Positions 1-11,179 of a DNA stretch of 64,000 bases are shown here, in pieces. The position numbers and the translations under genes were made by a program. The notes beneath the pieces are model-generated. The model was given only the letters and a program-made list of their open reading frames with translations, had not been told where the DNA came from and did no database searches. The stretch comes from Oryzias latipes (taxonomy: Eukaryota > Chordata > Actinopteri > Beloniformes > Adrianichthyidae), in contig NC_019881.2 of assembly GCF_002234675.1 (NCBI RefSeq), positions 14,741,825 through 14,805,824 of the forward strand, written 5' to 3'. Each line of letters opens with the position of its first letter. Position 1 is the first letter of the stretch.

Positions 1-1450
1 TCACAAGTGTGGCTCAGCCTTTTTTCCCAGGATTAGACCCGTCTCTGTGGGCATGTTTTACAGCAGTTCTGTTCCAGGATTTATATGCAAACTGGCTAGT
101 TTTTTTGTTCTTGTTTTTCATTTGAGCAGTACAGATCTGCTAAAAAGAAAGCAACCTTTCAATTTTTTAAGATGTTCAACAAAACCCAGAGATGCATTCC
201 CCGTTCCTTTCTAACTGACTTGTTTTTTTTTGAGCTGCTTATACACTATTTTCCTGTGTTTTTCATTTTGATTGTGAAGAACCTCTCTTTTATCCAGCTG
301 TTTTCAGTTCAAGTATTACACTGTTGTAGGATTTACATATATATTTTTTGTTGTTGCTTCTTTTGCAAATCCCTAAAGAAATCCTGTTTTTAATTTGTTG
401 CTGAATTTTATTTTGTTACACAAAATATGATATATTCACGCTGAGAATTCTAATAATAAAAATGACATTCTGGTATGTTTGTGCATTTTTCCCCTCTCTA
501 AAAAAAAAAAAGTTGTTTGCAGAAAAACGGATCTCTTAATCTAATAAATAAATTAAGTAAACCCTTTTTTGCGACTGTGCCCAGTATTGGAGATCTATTA
601 TTTGAATTTCCACTTGTTTAAACTTATAAATCTGTCTTTCAAGTTGGTATAATAAAGAGTGCACTTGTTTATTTAGCAGCTGGATTCTTTTTGAAGAAAT
701 GATTTTCTTTTGTTTATCTTTGATCTTATTGTCTTCCCTTCAAATCTCTGCTTTTCGGTCAGATTTACAGATTATATTTTAGCTGTATTCTTCTCCTAAA
801 TGTCCAACGGGATTTCATATTTAATAAGGCTAATTTTAACGATCCTGCAGACCAACTGGTGGAAAGGAAAAGGCCCCTTCGCCTGCACATACTGCTGGAT
901 AAATGGATGGAGGACTTGAGGATAGACTGATGCTCTGGACTATCATGAATCACAGACGGGACATCCAAAGGTCACTCCATTTTTCTTATCAGCTCATCTA
1001 AAAACAGAGGATCCCTTGCCCACTTTTTGACTGTTTCCTTGGGCAGAAGCATGGTCCAGTTTAGGGGCTCGCTCCTGCACACCTCCCATTCTGTCTTGTG
1101 CTTGTGTGGATGTGTTGCCTTCTGCCGGCACACACGTATGCTATCAGGCCATTTAGCAAGCACACTCAGTTGTGGAACATTGTGGTTCTTTTTTTGTTTT
1201 TTTTTTTAATTATGTATTTGGTACCTGTTGTGCGACACTTGAAAGTTCAAAAAATTTTGTTTTGTTTGTTTTGGAAAAGTTTATTCTAAGTTCATCATCA
1301 TCACTTCCTTCCTGGTTTTCTTTTCAGTGTAAGGTGGGCATGTTTGTCACAATGACATGCTCTGCTAACATGCTTATAATCTCCTAGATAGTTGTGTATA
1401 AAATAAACTGTTATAACTTTTTTTATAATAAAATATTCAATGTCTTCACA
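1..1450 (+). other. Candidate 3'UTR of ube2h (AT-rich, several poly(A) signals)
   Basis: No coding frame is recognisable. The stretch is T-rich on the plus strand and holds AATAAA-type signals near 453, 542, 651, 1402 and 1427. The last is followed by a T/GT-rich stretch, as at a cleavage site near 1445. In mammals UBE2H lies next to the mir-183 cluster, transcribed in the same direction as the microRNAs, and nrf1 is on the other side. A ube2h 3'UTR is therefore expected at this edge. The assignment rests on synteny and poly(A) signals only; no UBE2H codons are visible in the window. Confidence 0.35.
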
Positions 1451-3600
1451 CTGTCTCTGCCTTTCATTTTTTTTATAAGTGTTTACACAGTCTGCATTCC
1501 CAAAACATATTCTCCAATATAACTTCTAATATACTTCTTACACCAGGCTAAGACCTCTTTTGAAAGTTGTCCTCCATTTTTAGAAAAAATTATTCAGTTG
1601 GACAAACCACAAAGCAATGCTGCGTCTTTCCTAAATTAATTAAATGAAATATCTGACAGACTCAGAATAAGGTAAAAGACTAAAGACTCATCTAATGTAT
1701 CAACCAAGGAAAGCTGTTGATTAAATAGAGGAAATTAAGGTGTTTCAGTACTTTTCAAGGGTTTGTGTGTAATATTTCTTTTCAAGATATTCAGTGGAAA
1801 AGGGAACCTTTTTGAATTTTTAGAATTGTGCTGCATATTAAGACATAGGTAAAGGTTCACAAGAACCTATACTATGACATACCTGATAAAAATTCTTATC
1901 AGATCAAAACCATATTTTCACAGCAGACCAATTTTCTTAACTATAACCAGAGTTCATTTTGGACCACACAACTTGTTTTTGAAGTAATAGTGGCACTGAT
2001 ATTTCCCCTTCTTTGTAGTATCCAACTTTGGCACAACCTAATTTTTGATATGTAAAATATATAAGAATCAAATTAAGAATTAATGTAAATTCTTTAAATG
2101 TTTTAGTTTGGCAAAGTTACTCATTCAGCTCAAGCTATTTCAATGAATGCCACATGTGGCGCACTTCTTGAGTCTGCCGCTAGGTGTCAGTGTGGCACTG
2201 CCCTCTTGAATCCCCTCATCGTCTCAGCAGCTCGTACAAAAGGTCCTGTGTGTGGATGGTCACTGGGTCCCGTGAAACCCGAGATTCACATTCATGCTCA
2301 GGTTTTTTACCCAGAAAAAGAGGGAACGAAGAGCAAACTAAAAAGCGCAGCTCTGCATTTTACCCTTTAAGCATAAATATCAAGCTACTTTGAGCTTTTT
2401 GCTGCTTAAATTAGTTTGTTCCTATTGTAATGAGAAATCTGGACCTCAATGGTCTGCTTCAGTTTATAGATTTAAGAAATCTTTTAGCAAAAAAACTGTA
2501 ACAAAGCTCTTTAGTGTCTGAGAAAACATTAAATTCTGCTTTTTCTTTCTTTCCTAACATTTAGGGATAAATTCTGCTTATGGGCCAGATGGGGGCGCTC
2601 CCCTTCCTCCTCATGGTCCCAGCTGAAACCTTCCCTTTTGTCTGATCACAGCAAGGGGAAATAAATGCTGGTGACATAAGGCTGTTTAATCCTCTCTCTG
2701 AAAAATGTATTCTGTCACGCATCCATCAGCTCTCTCTTCCTGTTTGCCTTTATTACTGCTTCAGTGCAGCAACACAAACTCTGCAATGCGATGTTGGTCA
2801 GCTGATCTTATAATATTTTGTAATTATCTTTAGTCCATGTCGAAAGCATAAGATTGCACTCAATTACCTCAAATCTTTTTCATCATGCAGCCTTTTTTCT
2901 CTCCTCCAAATCTTATGTTGCAGACTGAAAACTGCAGCCTGCTCTCCTGCAAAGCACCTTTACAACCAAGAGCATCAACATGAGGCCTGGACATAGCCAG
3001 CCACACTATAGGGTGCAGGTAGAATTTAGGTAAAATTTTTAGATTTTGGGATATTTAGATTTTTTTTCTTTGGCTTGTGGAAGAACATGTAAACAGGGAG
3101 CTCTCAGCATGGAGAAGCTTTTTCTACTTTTCTTGTCTGTCTTTCCATTTTTCCACTTTCTATCCATATATCCTTATTTTATTGTCTTTTATTTTATTTT
3201 TAGTGGTTTTTTTTTTTTTGTTTATTATTTTTATTTCTTTACTTTTGAGGGGGTAGTTGCAGCATCTACAGCATGCCTATATCCGGCCATGATCGACATA
3301 TGCAGGTGTGGTTCACAGTTTTTCCTGCTGAAAGTATATATTTTTGAAAACGTCTGCTAGTTGAACAACCTTTTTTGTCCATCAATACTTTCCAAATCCC
3401 ATTCCTTCTTCTTTTTCGGGTGCCCTCTCCTCTTCTGCATCAGAGGAGGATGGGGAATTGAAGGGTGGAGAGGACGAGGCGGTCTCTTTGCAGCCCTGAC
3501 CTCCAGAAGTCCAGTAACCTGAGATGCTCAATGAAATATTTAAAGCTTCTGTTTTATCCGCAGTGCGTTGGTCAAGACAAACTGCAGGCCTCCATGACGT
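1451..3600. other. Intergenic, no gene seen
   Basis: AT-rich sequence with short meaningless open frames and homopolymer runs (T-tracts near 3060 and 3210). I see no splice-bounded coding frame, RNA hairpin or recognisable transposon. Confidence 0.5.
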
Positions 3601-3624
3601 AATGCCAAAGCCATTTGCCAGCTG

Positions 3625-4258
3625 TGTGATTGGTCCGTGCTGAAGCAAGATGGTCAGGTGTTCTGGTCCGATGTGGCCTTTATATACTCATGAGCTGTCT
3701 GCTGCTGGAGGTTTGATCCATCAGCTTTTTCCTGAACAAAGTGTTCAGCAATTATGTCAAAAAACCTCTCCGCTGCTGACTGCTACAAATTAAATCAAAT
3801 TATTAAAGCATCTCCTGTAAACAGAGATGTTTCTGCTGAATGCCGGTCAGGTTCACATCCCCAGCATTCAGTGTTGGATGCCTCGGATCAGTGTTGGATG
3901 ACAGTGCTCTCTGGTTACAAGCTCTGTTTTAGAGCCCGAGTCAGGGGGGTGCGATAGTAGCTACAGCAGCTCACCAACCCCTGGCTCTTTACTAATAAAT
4001 GAACCACTGGTCAACTTGCTCTCACCTGCCTCCACCTTCAGACAGCAATCGCCTCTCTGGCCCAGCAGGGCCTTCATCAAAAGGTGGAGGATACATAAAA
4101 ACGTGTGACAGATGGATGACATCCCAGCAACAGCCGTCAGATAGTGACTCTCAAAAGAACACTCAGGAAAAGACAGGGTTCATCTCTAACCAGATTTTCT
4201 TTTCATTTTTCAGCCATGTTTACTACACTAGTATCCCATTTTCCAAAATCATGTTGTG
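3625..4258 (+). other. Promoter-like block followed by a short unassigned reading frame
   Basis: A reversed CCAAT box (ATTGG, about 3629) lies roughly 45 bases before a TATA-like TTTATATA (about 3678). An ATG follows at 3754 and opens 67 codons. After that frame stops, another frame runs through a serine-rich stretch (about 3930-4030, reading DSSYSSSSPTPGS) that looks more protein-like than background. The two frames do not join without a shift or splice. I do not recognise the product. It could be a decayed small gene, a retrocopy or chance. The spacing of CCAAT, TATA and ATG is the main reason for listing it. Confidence 0.2.
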
Positions 4259-4634
4259 ATGAAATGTATAATAGGGATGTTTGAACAAGTCCAACACCTT
4301 TTCTGGAAAGAAAAAAAAGGATGCAATTTTTTAGAGGTTTTTAAAACATTTTATTTTATTTCTTATAAATTGGTCTACTAATACTAAAATTTTAAGATGA
4401 TTTAAGATGTTTTGACGTTTAGGAAAATTATTCATAAACAGTGTAAGAATTTAAAATGTAATTTTTAATTTGCTTCTTTACTTTCTACAAAAATAACTGT
4501 TTTTTTTTGTTGCCAAAATCTGGGGTTTTGGTGTAAAATTATTTGTTAAATTATGTAATAGTAAATTTAATTAACTTGATGAAATATTATTTTCAGAAAA
4601 AACATTTATCTAAATTGCGTAAAGTGATTATTTG

Positions 4635-5110
4635 ACCCCTGTCCCCGCAGGAGAGGCGCGTCACAAAGCGCACTGCTCTGTCCATCTGATCCCTCCCGAT
4701 CTGGCATCACAGCACGACAAGACCAAATGAGTTTTTTAAAATATTCATCGAGGTGTACTCATCTCCCCGTGCACGCCCCTGACTCACGCAGGCAACGGCG
4801 CGGCTCTGGTTTCAGCAGGTGGAAACCACGCCGAGGTTTGGAGAGCTGCGCGCTCCTGCTCTCCATCATGCAGCACCAGCGGCAGCGGCGGGGATTAATT
4901 TCACCGTCGCTATTCACTCTGAATAGAGTGAAACCAAAGCCAGCTCCATCCCTCCTAAATATTAGAGGAGTTTTGTCTACCCAGGTATGTGCGTAACCCT
5001 CAACAGCAGGTAAATGGACTCTGACTGGCCATCGGAGAGAAGCGCTGGCAGCACTCACAGCATATATATTAGGCCAACTTGGCGCATAATAGGGGCACAC
5101 TTCAGCACGG
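4635..5110 (+). promoter_or_regulatory. GC-rich island, candidate upstream promoter/exon of the mir-183 cluster transcript
   Basis: A CpG-rich block stands out from AT-rich surroundings. It contains a donor-like CAG|GTATGT near 4985, a TATATATTA stretch near 5062 and a GGATTA core at 4892-4897, the core bound by OTX/CRX homeodomain factors. It lies about 4.2 kb upstream of mir-183 on the same strand. The mammalian primary transcript also starts several kb upstream and is expressed in photoreceptors and hair cells. The promoter role is inferred; the short open frames here have no recognisable product. Confidence 0.3.
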
Positions 5111-6389
5111 CATCCTTAAGGCTGGATGTGGATGAGGATGAGGAGCATGGGCCCCAGCAAAGGCCGAGGGGTATTGCTTCTCCTGTCAGGACCCAAAGCA
5201 TCATCTCAAGGTTGTATGATTAGAATTTTTGTCTTTTTTTGTTTTTTATTTTGTGACCAATCTGAAAAGGCCTGTTATGTGACGCGTAAAAATGATAATC
5301 CTAGATTTAGAGTCACAGCTAAGGCACTTGATTTTGTAGCTGTCCTCAGACAGGAAGTGTTGCGCAATCAGAAGAGGAGGACCAGTCAGAGAGAAGTTTA
5401 ACCGCAGGGCCGGATTGGCCATCTGGAGGTGGTCATTTGATCTTGCAGCATCGCAACCCAAGAACGACTGAACTAAACACGCATGCGCCACTGAATGATG
5501 CTATAATGTCTGAATATTGTTCATTACTTGATTTTCTATTTTATAGTCTGCAGAACAAATATTCTGTGTAATCCACAATTTCCTATTTTGCCTTCATCTA
5601 TAGTCTTCATGGAGAAAAAAAAGCTAATTAACAATAGTACTGATTTTAAAGGCCTTAAGGCCTCACCTCAAACATTAGGCCTGTAAACGTTTAAAAAGGC
5701 AAATAAAAACGTTTAATACAAGGGGTGGTTTGAATAATGGTTTGAATAGTGCACATGCCTTAGCTATTTGAATCCAAAAATTGTATAAATTTCTTTTTTT
5801 TTTTCTTCGAATGAAAAAATAAGATCCGGATAAAATTGTGAAGATCCTCCCTTTAAATATAAGCATAAAATGAAACATTTTGTGCCTTTTGATCCACTTT
5901 GGTTAGAGAAAAAAACCTAAACAAAATCAGCATGGAGACTCCTGATGTTGAAATTGAAAAATAAGACAAGAAAGAAAAGAAATTCCAAATTCCCGGTCTG
6001 AGAGGCTCAGGAGAGGGGGTTGGGGGTTTGGTCCAAATGATTTTGTCAGGAAAGCGTTTAATCCGGAGAGACAAAACCCATCCTGATCTGCTCAAGCTGC
6101 GACAGCTCTGCTTTGAAAAATGGCTCCACATTCAGGGTTTAGAGATGAAAACCCAAAAGGTGGATCATGGTTTGTTTAGTTTTTAGGAAACAAAGAAAAA
6201 AGATAGGACGGATTTACTGATTTTTTGACAATTTTCGGAGGTATTTTAACTGAAGATGGTGTCACATGAAGTCAAATTAAAAGCGGATGGAAAAGTTCCA
6301 ACTGTGTGTTTTTTTTTTAAGTCCAACTTAAACTCTTGTGTGGCGCAGGCGTTGCATGGACACAAAAAACAACAATAACCCTTCAGATA

Positions 6390-6845
6390 AAGATGAGAAG
6401 AAAGGTGCAGAGGCGGATCTTTTTGTGTGGCGCACTCCTGCGCCGTTTGAAATGTGCGCCGCAGAGCACCTTTTGTTGGCGTGAGTGCGCCCTGAGTGGA
6501 GGACGCCCAGGTAAAGAGGGAGGAGGCTGTTTTGGAGGGAGAGGGAAGCGCAGGAGAGAGGCGAGCAGACAGAGGAGAGGAGGTGAGCAGGACTCCAATT
6601 GACATTTGATACTCAGGAAGTTCAGGACTCCGCTTGGATTTCTTTTGTTTCATTGTAATTCTGCTGCGGCGGACCAGCGCGGACCGGGTCTCCAGTCGCC
6701 CCCACGACACTGATAGCGGAAAAGCTCGAACTGATAATGATAGGTTAGGAAGAGAAAATGTGCGCGCAGAGGGGTCCGACTTCAGCGCAGACTGCGGGCT
6801 CGGTGGTGACGCACGACGGACTCTGAGAAAAGGTATGCAGTTACA
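6390..6845 (+). promoter_or_regulatory. Second GC-rich island, candidate promoter/first exon of the mir-183 cluster transcript
   Basis: This block is dense in CpG and GCGC motifs and purine-rich from about 6510 to 6590. It ends in a good splice-donor context (AAAAG|GTATGC, about 6833). It lies 2.4 kb upstream of mir-183. A long open frame on the minus strand (6246-6854) reflects the base composition and resembles no protein I know. Either this island or the one at 4.6-5.1 kb could be the start of the primary microRNA transcript. Confidence 0.35.
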
Positions 6846-6849
6846 TTTT

Positions 6850-9180
6850 ATCATTTAGATTTAAGGCAGAACCCTCCCCCCAGATCAATAATGTTAGGAC
6901 TAAAAGTCCACTGAAGATGAAAAATACCAAAATAACCAAAGGCACAAATATTTCTGATTGTATTTAACAATTTTACATTGCATTTTCCTAAATTAAATAT
7001 TGCTGTAATTATTTTTTTTCCCCTTTAAAAAAACATTTTTCTCTTGATTAATGCCTTACAATATTCCTGTTTGGAAAATCCACGTGTTTTCAATTTCTCT
7101 AGAATAAATGAAACAGTGGTTTGTTGTAGTTTTCATGAATGCCTCATTGTTGTCGTTTATGTAGTCCTAATCTGATTGCACCTGCGGGTTTTTTTCCGTG
7201 CGTAAAATGCCAAAGGATGCAATGTCAAAGTTTAATGTTCATCTTAGTTTATTTAACAACTTCTATATATTCTTAAATATATTAGGAATATCCAAACTTC
7301 TAAAATACTCCCAAATTATTTGCACGTGTGTCTAAGAATATTGCTTTTTTCCTGTTCTCTACTAAAATGTTTTTATTAAGGATCATGTATGGTTAGACGT
7401 TGAATTTTGGATGAGGTTGGACGTGGCTGCAGGTTAAATTCCCCAGAAAAAACCGTGGAGTTGTAAACTATGCAATTGAAGGCTTATGGGATTTAGAGCA
7501 CGCATCTCCAAGTTCACCTAAAGGAAGCCTTTCATTGTTTTTCTCTTGCTAAATTCCAGTTGGGATGCCCAGTTTATAAATGTTCTTGTTCAGAAAAAGC
7601 TTATTTATTTACATTTACAGTCATAGATGAAAGAAATGTGTGATTTCCCCACCAAATCCTATCATTTTCTATAGCTTAATTTAAGTGCCCGTCTGCATTT
7701 AAATATTTAAAGATGGGCATACATTTCAAAATAAAACAAAATGATTCATGCTTTTGTGCTTTATGCATCCTTTTTTATATGACAAGTTTCCACCTATATT
7801 CTCTAGATCTATAAATTAAATGTTGTTTAAAAGACACAAATATTGTTTTTAATTAGTTAAGTTAAAAAAAAAAACACAGACAAATCTTTAAAGGATACTT
7901 TTTTGTCTGACTTGGCTTTTTAGTGGTATTGATTACTCCAGGAAATGGCAATGGGAGTCTTACTCAGGGAGCCATTTGGGCGTCTGAGGAATCACTTAGT
8001 GCATGGTTTGATCGCTGGAATCAATGGAAGCTCCATGGACTGCAGGCCCCTCAGTAAGGGAGCTAATGGCTGAACCAAGGGTGGGGCGTCTGGGCCCCCG
8101 GCAGGACAGAGCTAAGGGCGGCTTGCCTCTCTCATACGGATTATCTGCAATGCAGGCTATGCTTTTGACAATACATTCAAGGTCAGGAAAGGGATTTAAG
8201 GTTATGTCACAGATGCTGTGGGTCTTTATGATTTAGTTTGACCTAAAATTCAAAGAGAGTGCTGGGAAATTTCACTTTAAATAAAACAAAACCTTTTGCA
8301 TGCTGATTCTGGAGACATTTTATGCTGTATAGTTGAGCTGTCACGCTGCGCATCTGGCTCCAACTTTAAAGGTTCGCTTCCTAATATGGTTAATGTAGAT
8401 TAGAAGGCAAAACCTGCAAATTTGTCTGTTCCTTTTTAACGTTAAAATACATAAAAGAATGGAAGTAAATAACTTTTATTTATTGTGGAAGAGTGCAGGT
8501 TTAATTGAATGAAAGATTTATTTTGAAAGGCAACTGGAAAAAAACAAAGGAAGGAAAGCTCAATCTTTTTCTTTTTTTTTTAACAGTTTATTTTAAGCTT
8601 TCTGGTGAAAATGTGAGTTTTTGTTAACAATTGGTGGTTTATTTGGTCTAAAACAAGAAACATGCCAAGTCTTTATGATAGTTTGACTGTTTTATGGGAG
8701 AGACAGTTTGCATAACCCTTAAAGTTCCCCTTTATATGGATTTATCACTCTAAATTTACATCTAACTGTGCAATTACTGCCTAATTGGGTGAATTGCTTT
8801 CAAAACAAACTGTCCCTTCCTGGAAATCCATAAATGGCAACACTAGTGATTAGCAGTGAACGGTTACGGGCTTGACTGGACTTATATTTAGTCGAGGCAC
8901 AGTAGTCTTTGACCTGTTACCCAATGTGAGGATCAATCCTCTGCAGTGCAGCACATCCTGAGTTAAGCTGTGTCAAGGCAACACTGTGGACGCACCATAG
9001 GCCGTGGTATTCCACTTCCTATTTGACATCATTCCATCACTTGTTCTGAATTCCCGCTGTCACTATTTCTCCTCCAGGCTGTTTATTTTCTGCTCCATCC
9101 TGACTACGGTACTTTTTGTAGCTCTTTTTTCACCGGATTGCCATCGCAGGCCGACCGGCGGCTGGTCTGTGTGTTGGGCG
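6850..9180 (+). other. Presumed intron/leader of the primary mir-183 cluster transcript
   Basis: No coding frame is supported. The sequence is AT-rich, with a moderately GC-rich patch at about 7930-8200 that might be conserved non-coding DNA. If the island at 6.4-6.8 kb is the transcription start, this segment is the leader or first intron of the microRNA transcript. Confidence 0.25.
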
Positions 9181-9188
9181 GAAAATGA

Positions 9189-9273
9189 CTCCTGTTCTGT
9201 GTATGGCACTGGTAGAATTCACTGTGAGAGCTCACTATCAGTGAATTACCATAGGGCCATAAACAGAGCAGAG
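9189..9273 (+). ncRNA. mir183: mir-183 precursor hairpin
   Basis: The 5' arm at 9202-9223 is the conserved miR-183-5p sequence, starting TATGGCACTGGTAGAATT. The 3' arm at 9241-9262 (starting GTGAATTACCATAGGG) is the star strand. The arms pair across a short loop around CTCACTATCA, and the stem continues outward (CTCCTGTTCTGTG against AAACAGAGCAGAG). The mature product is a post-transcriptional repressor expressed in hair cells, photoreceptors and other ciliated sensory cells. It is the first of three clustered microRNAs on this strand. The seed ATGGCAC is intact. Confidence 0.97.
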
Positions 9274-9449
9274 AAAGAACCACTTGATGATGACCGTCCA
9301 TCCTTAGTGCCTTACTGTCTGCTTGGCCTGAGGATGGGGAAAGTACAATGTATTGACTCTGGCGCAGCTGCATGTGCTGTGTACTTCTAAATCTTTACTT
9401 TTTTTTTAAACATATCCTCACATTTTCAACATCCAAAGGCCTGTCCTCT

Positions 9450-9535
9450 TCTTTGCCTATTTTGGCACTAGCACATTTTTGCTTCTGTATATATACTTTG
9501 AGCAATTATGTGTAGTGCCAATATAGGAAAAGACA
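9450..9535 (+). ncRNA. mir96: mir-96 precursor hairpin
   Basis: miR-96-5p is at 9461-9483 (TTTGGCACTAGCACATTTTT then GCT). The star arm is at 9503-9524 (CAATTATGTGTAGTGCCAAT then AT). The basal stem pairs CCTAT with ATAGG. The seed TTGGCAC is intact; mutations in this seed cause hearing loss in mice and humans. It lies about 180 bases after mir-183, the usual tight vertebrate spacing, and is presumably cut from the same transcript. Confidence 0.97.
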
Positions 9536-9747
9536 GACTTCCATCACCTTCACGTAGCAATTGAACCTTAAATGTTCCTATTGTTTCACAACTGGATGTA
9601 ATTTTGTGATTTTTTTTTTTTTTCTTTTTTGATTTTTTATTTCAATTTGCTAAAAATTTGCAACCTCAGGAGGAGGTGCGCTGATGAAGCCAGCCTTTCC
9701 TACGAAGCTCTCCACATTTGACTCATGCAGGAGGTAACCCTTTGGTT

Positions 9748-9834
9748 CTCTAGTGGTGTTTGGCAATGGTAGAACTCACACTGGTGAGGTAGATGGATCC
9801 GGTGGTTCTAGACTTGCCAACTACTGCTTGAGAG
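9748..9834 (+). ncRNA. mir182: mir-182 precursor hairpin
   Basis: miR-182-5p occupies 9759-9780, with CT following (TTTGGCAATGGTAGAACTCA at its start). The 3' arm around 9803-9823 reads TGGTTCTAGACTTGCCAACT. The arms pair across a GGTGAGGTAGATGGATCC-like loop. The seed TTGGCAA is nearly the same as that of miR-96. This is the third and last member of the cluster, in the conserved order 183-96-182 on the plus strand. Confidence 0.97.
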
Positions 9835-10035
9835 TGTCCAACAGACTGAACCAGCCCGTTAGCTTTAAGCAGAGAAATATGTGAAGAGCATTTCAAGTCT
9901 GTCAGTGAGTGGCTGATGGTGGTGTAGGGCGCGGTGAGTCACTGTTCCTCCTCTGCACACCACAGCCTCAGAGCTCCAAAGACTCTCTGAAGGGTGTCTG
10001 GGTCAGATCTGGGTCAAACATTATAGGAATATCAT

Positions 10036-10430
10036 TTAAAGTCCCACTCCGATCATCCTTTGAGCTATTTTTAAAGTGTTCTCAGTAGAATTTTAATTAT
10101 GATTATGCAGTGTTTAGCCCCCCCCAAAAAACTGTCATTTTCTAGGTCAAAAATTGCCTCTGAATTGTGGGCAGGACCATTGGTGCGGAGCAACCCCACC
10201 CCCTCTCCTCTTTGCCGTTGCTGAGAGCTCAAACCAGGAAGCTTGTGGCTGCCTGGCATATTTTCCACGTCACAAATATGCTTTTTCCCACTGCCTTTTT
10301 TTTCCTCTACTCCTGATTCACGATTTGAATAAAGATAAAGTCAGAAATGCAATTTTAAACTTCATTTTCTTAATAAATGTCTACCACAAGAACATGCTAA
10401 AAAAACGATTTTCATTGGAGTGCGTCTTTA
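10036..10430 (+). mobile_element. MITE-2 copy a (non-autonomous DNA element, next to TTAA)
   Basis: Starts after TTAA with AAGTCCCACTCCGATCATCC and ends TTCATTGGAGTGCGTCTTTAA. The ends are imperfect inverted repeats (AGWCCCACTC). The internal block CTGATTCACGATTTGAATAA recurs, diverged, in the other copies. It has no coding capacity. It abuts a MITE-1 copy and then a fold-back element, forming three elements in a row downstream of mir-182. Confidence 0.7.
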
Positions 10431-10635
10431 ACCCTTGTGCTATCCTATGACCCCACCCTTACATTGACGTGTTCTCCCTATCATGACAAAGGTGGATAAA
10501 GGTGGAAAGATTTCATTTAATCCATGGACACCAGTGAAGATCACAAATCACTGAAGAAAAAAGGTTCAGCGCACTGTCTAGTGGGTCTAGATGACCCAAC
10601 TCCCAACATTAAAGTGCCTAGGATAGCACAAGGGT
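10431..10635 (-). mobile_element. MITE-1 copy 1
   Basis: This 205-bp element has terminal inverted repeats ACCCTTGTGCTATCCTA / AGGATAGCACAAGGGT and is flanked by TA on both sides. The interior is shared by eight copies in the window and includes GTCTAGTGGGTCTAGATGAC and CCATGGACACCAGTGAAGAT. It encodes no protein. The TA flanks suggest mobilisation by a Tc1/mariner-type transposase. Confidence 0.85.
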
Positions 10636-10639
10636 TACG

Positions 10640-11177
10640 TAAGGGTTAATGGCCGACGAAGTGTGCGGTTACTACTTTTTAACGCACGCCGTGGAAGCCT
10701 TCGCGTCGGACGGTTGCTTCCGCGAAGTGCGTTAAAAAGTAGTAACCGCACACTTCGAAGGCCATTAACCCGCTTATACCATGGTCACTTACAAAAGCAA
10801 TACATATTAACCAGGTTTTAGTCCTTAATTCTTGTTTTTTTTCCGATTTGTATCACTTTTCTCATAAACAGCGTACTATATGTTACGTGATGCGGCGCGA
10901 TCGCGCAGCACCACCGCTGCAGTTAAGATTCGGCGATATATATATGCTGATCGTCCCGATGGGTTGAATAAAGCATCAATTCAGAGGGAAAGTTAATCGC
11001 TTACCGCTTGTTTTTGCCCCGATGATGAAGCAAAAGGTTGTTTTACAGAAGCCGGCGCAGTGATACAAATCATTTAAGCTAGCCGACCGGAACTTCTTTT
11101 TTCACCGTGCGGTTATCAGGTTTTAACGCATACCCAGCAGCCAATCAGAATCGAGTATTCAACCGGACCATGGTATA
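10640..11177 (+). mobile_element. Fold-back element copy 1 (long hairpin)
   Basis: Begins GTAAGGGTTAATGGCC. Arms at 10643-10687 and 10727-10771 (45 nt) pair with only two mismatches around a 39-nt loop that has its own GGAAGC/GCTTCC stem. After the hairpin comes TTATACCATGGTC (about 10775), whose inverted copy lies at the right end (GACCATGGTATAA, about 11165-11177). A third diverged copy of the arm motif lies near 11110-11140. No open frame is present. This copy lacks the insertions found in copy 3, so it shows the empty sites. Confidence 0.75.
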
Positions 11178-11179
11178 AA

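Noticed and set aside
6246..6854. 202-residue open frame on the minus strand
   Set aside because: It lies over a GC-rich island where stops are rare, shows no domain and has no splice or start context. The island fits a promoter on the plus strand better.
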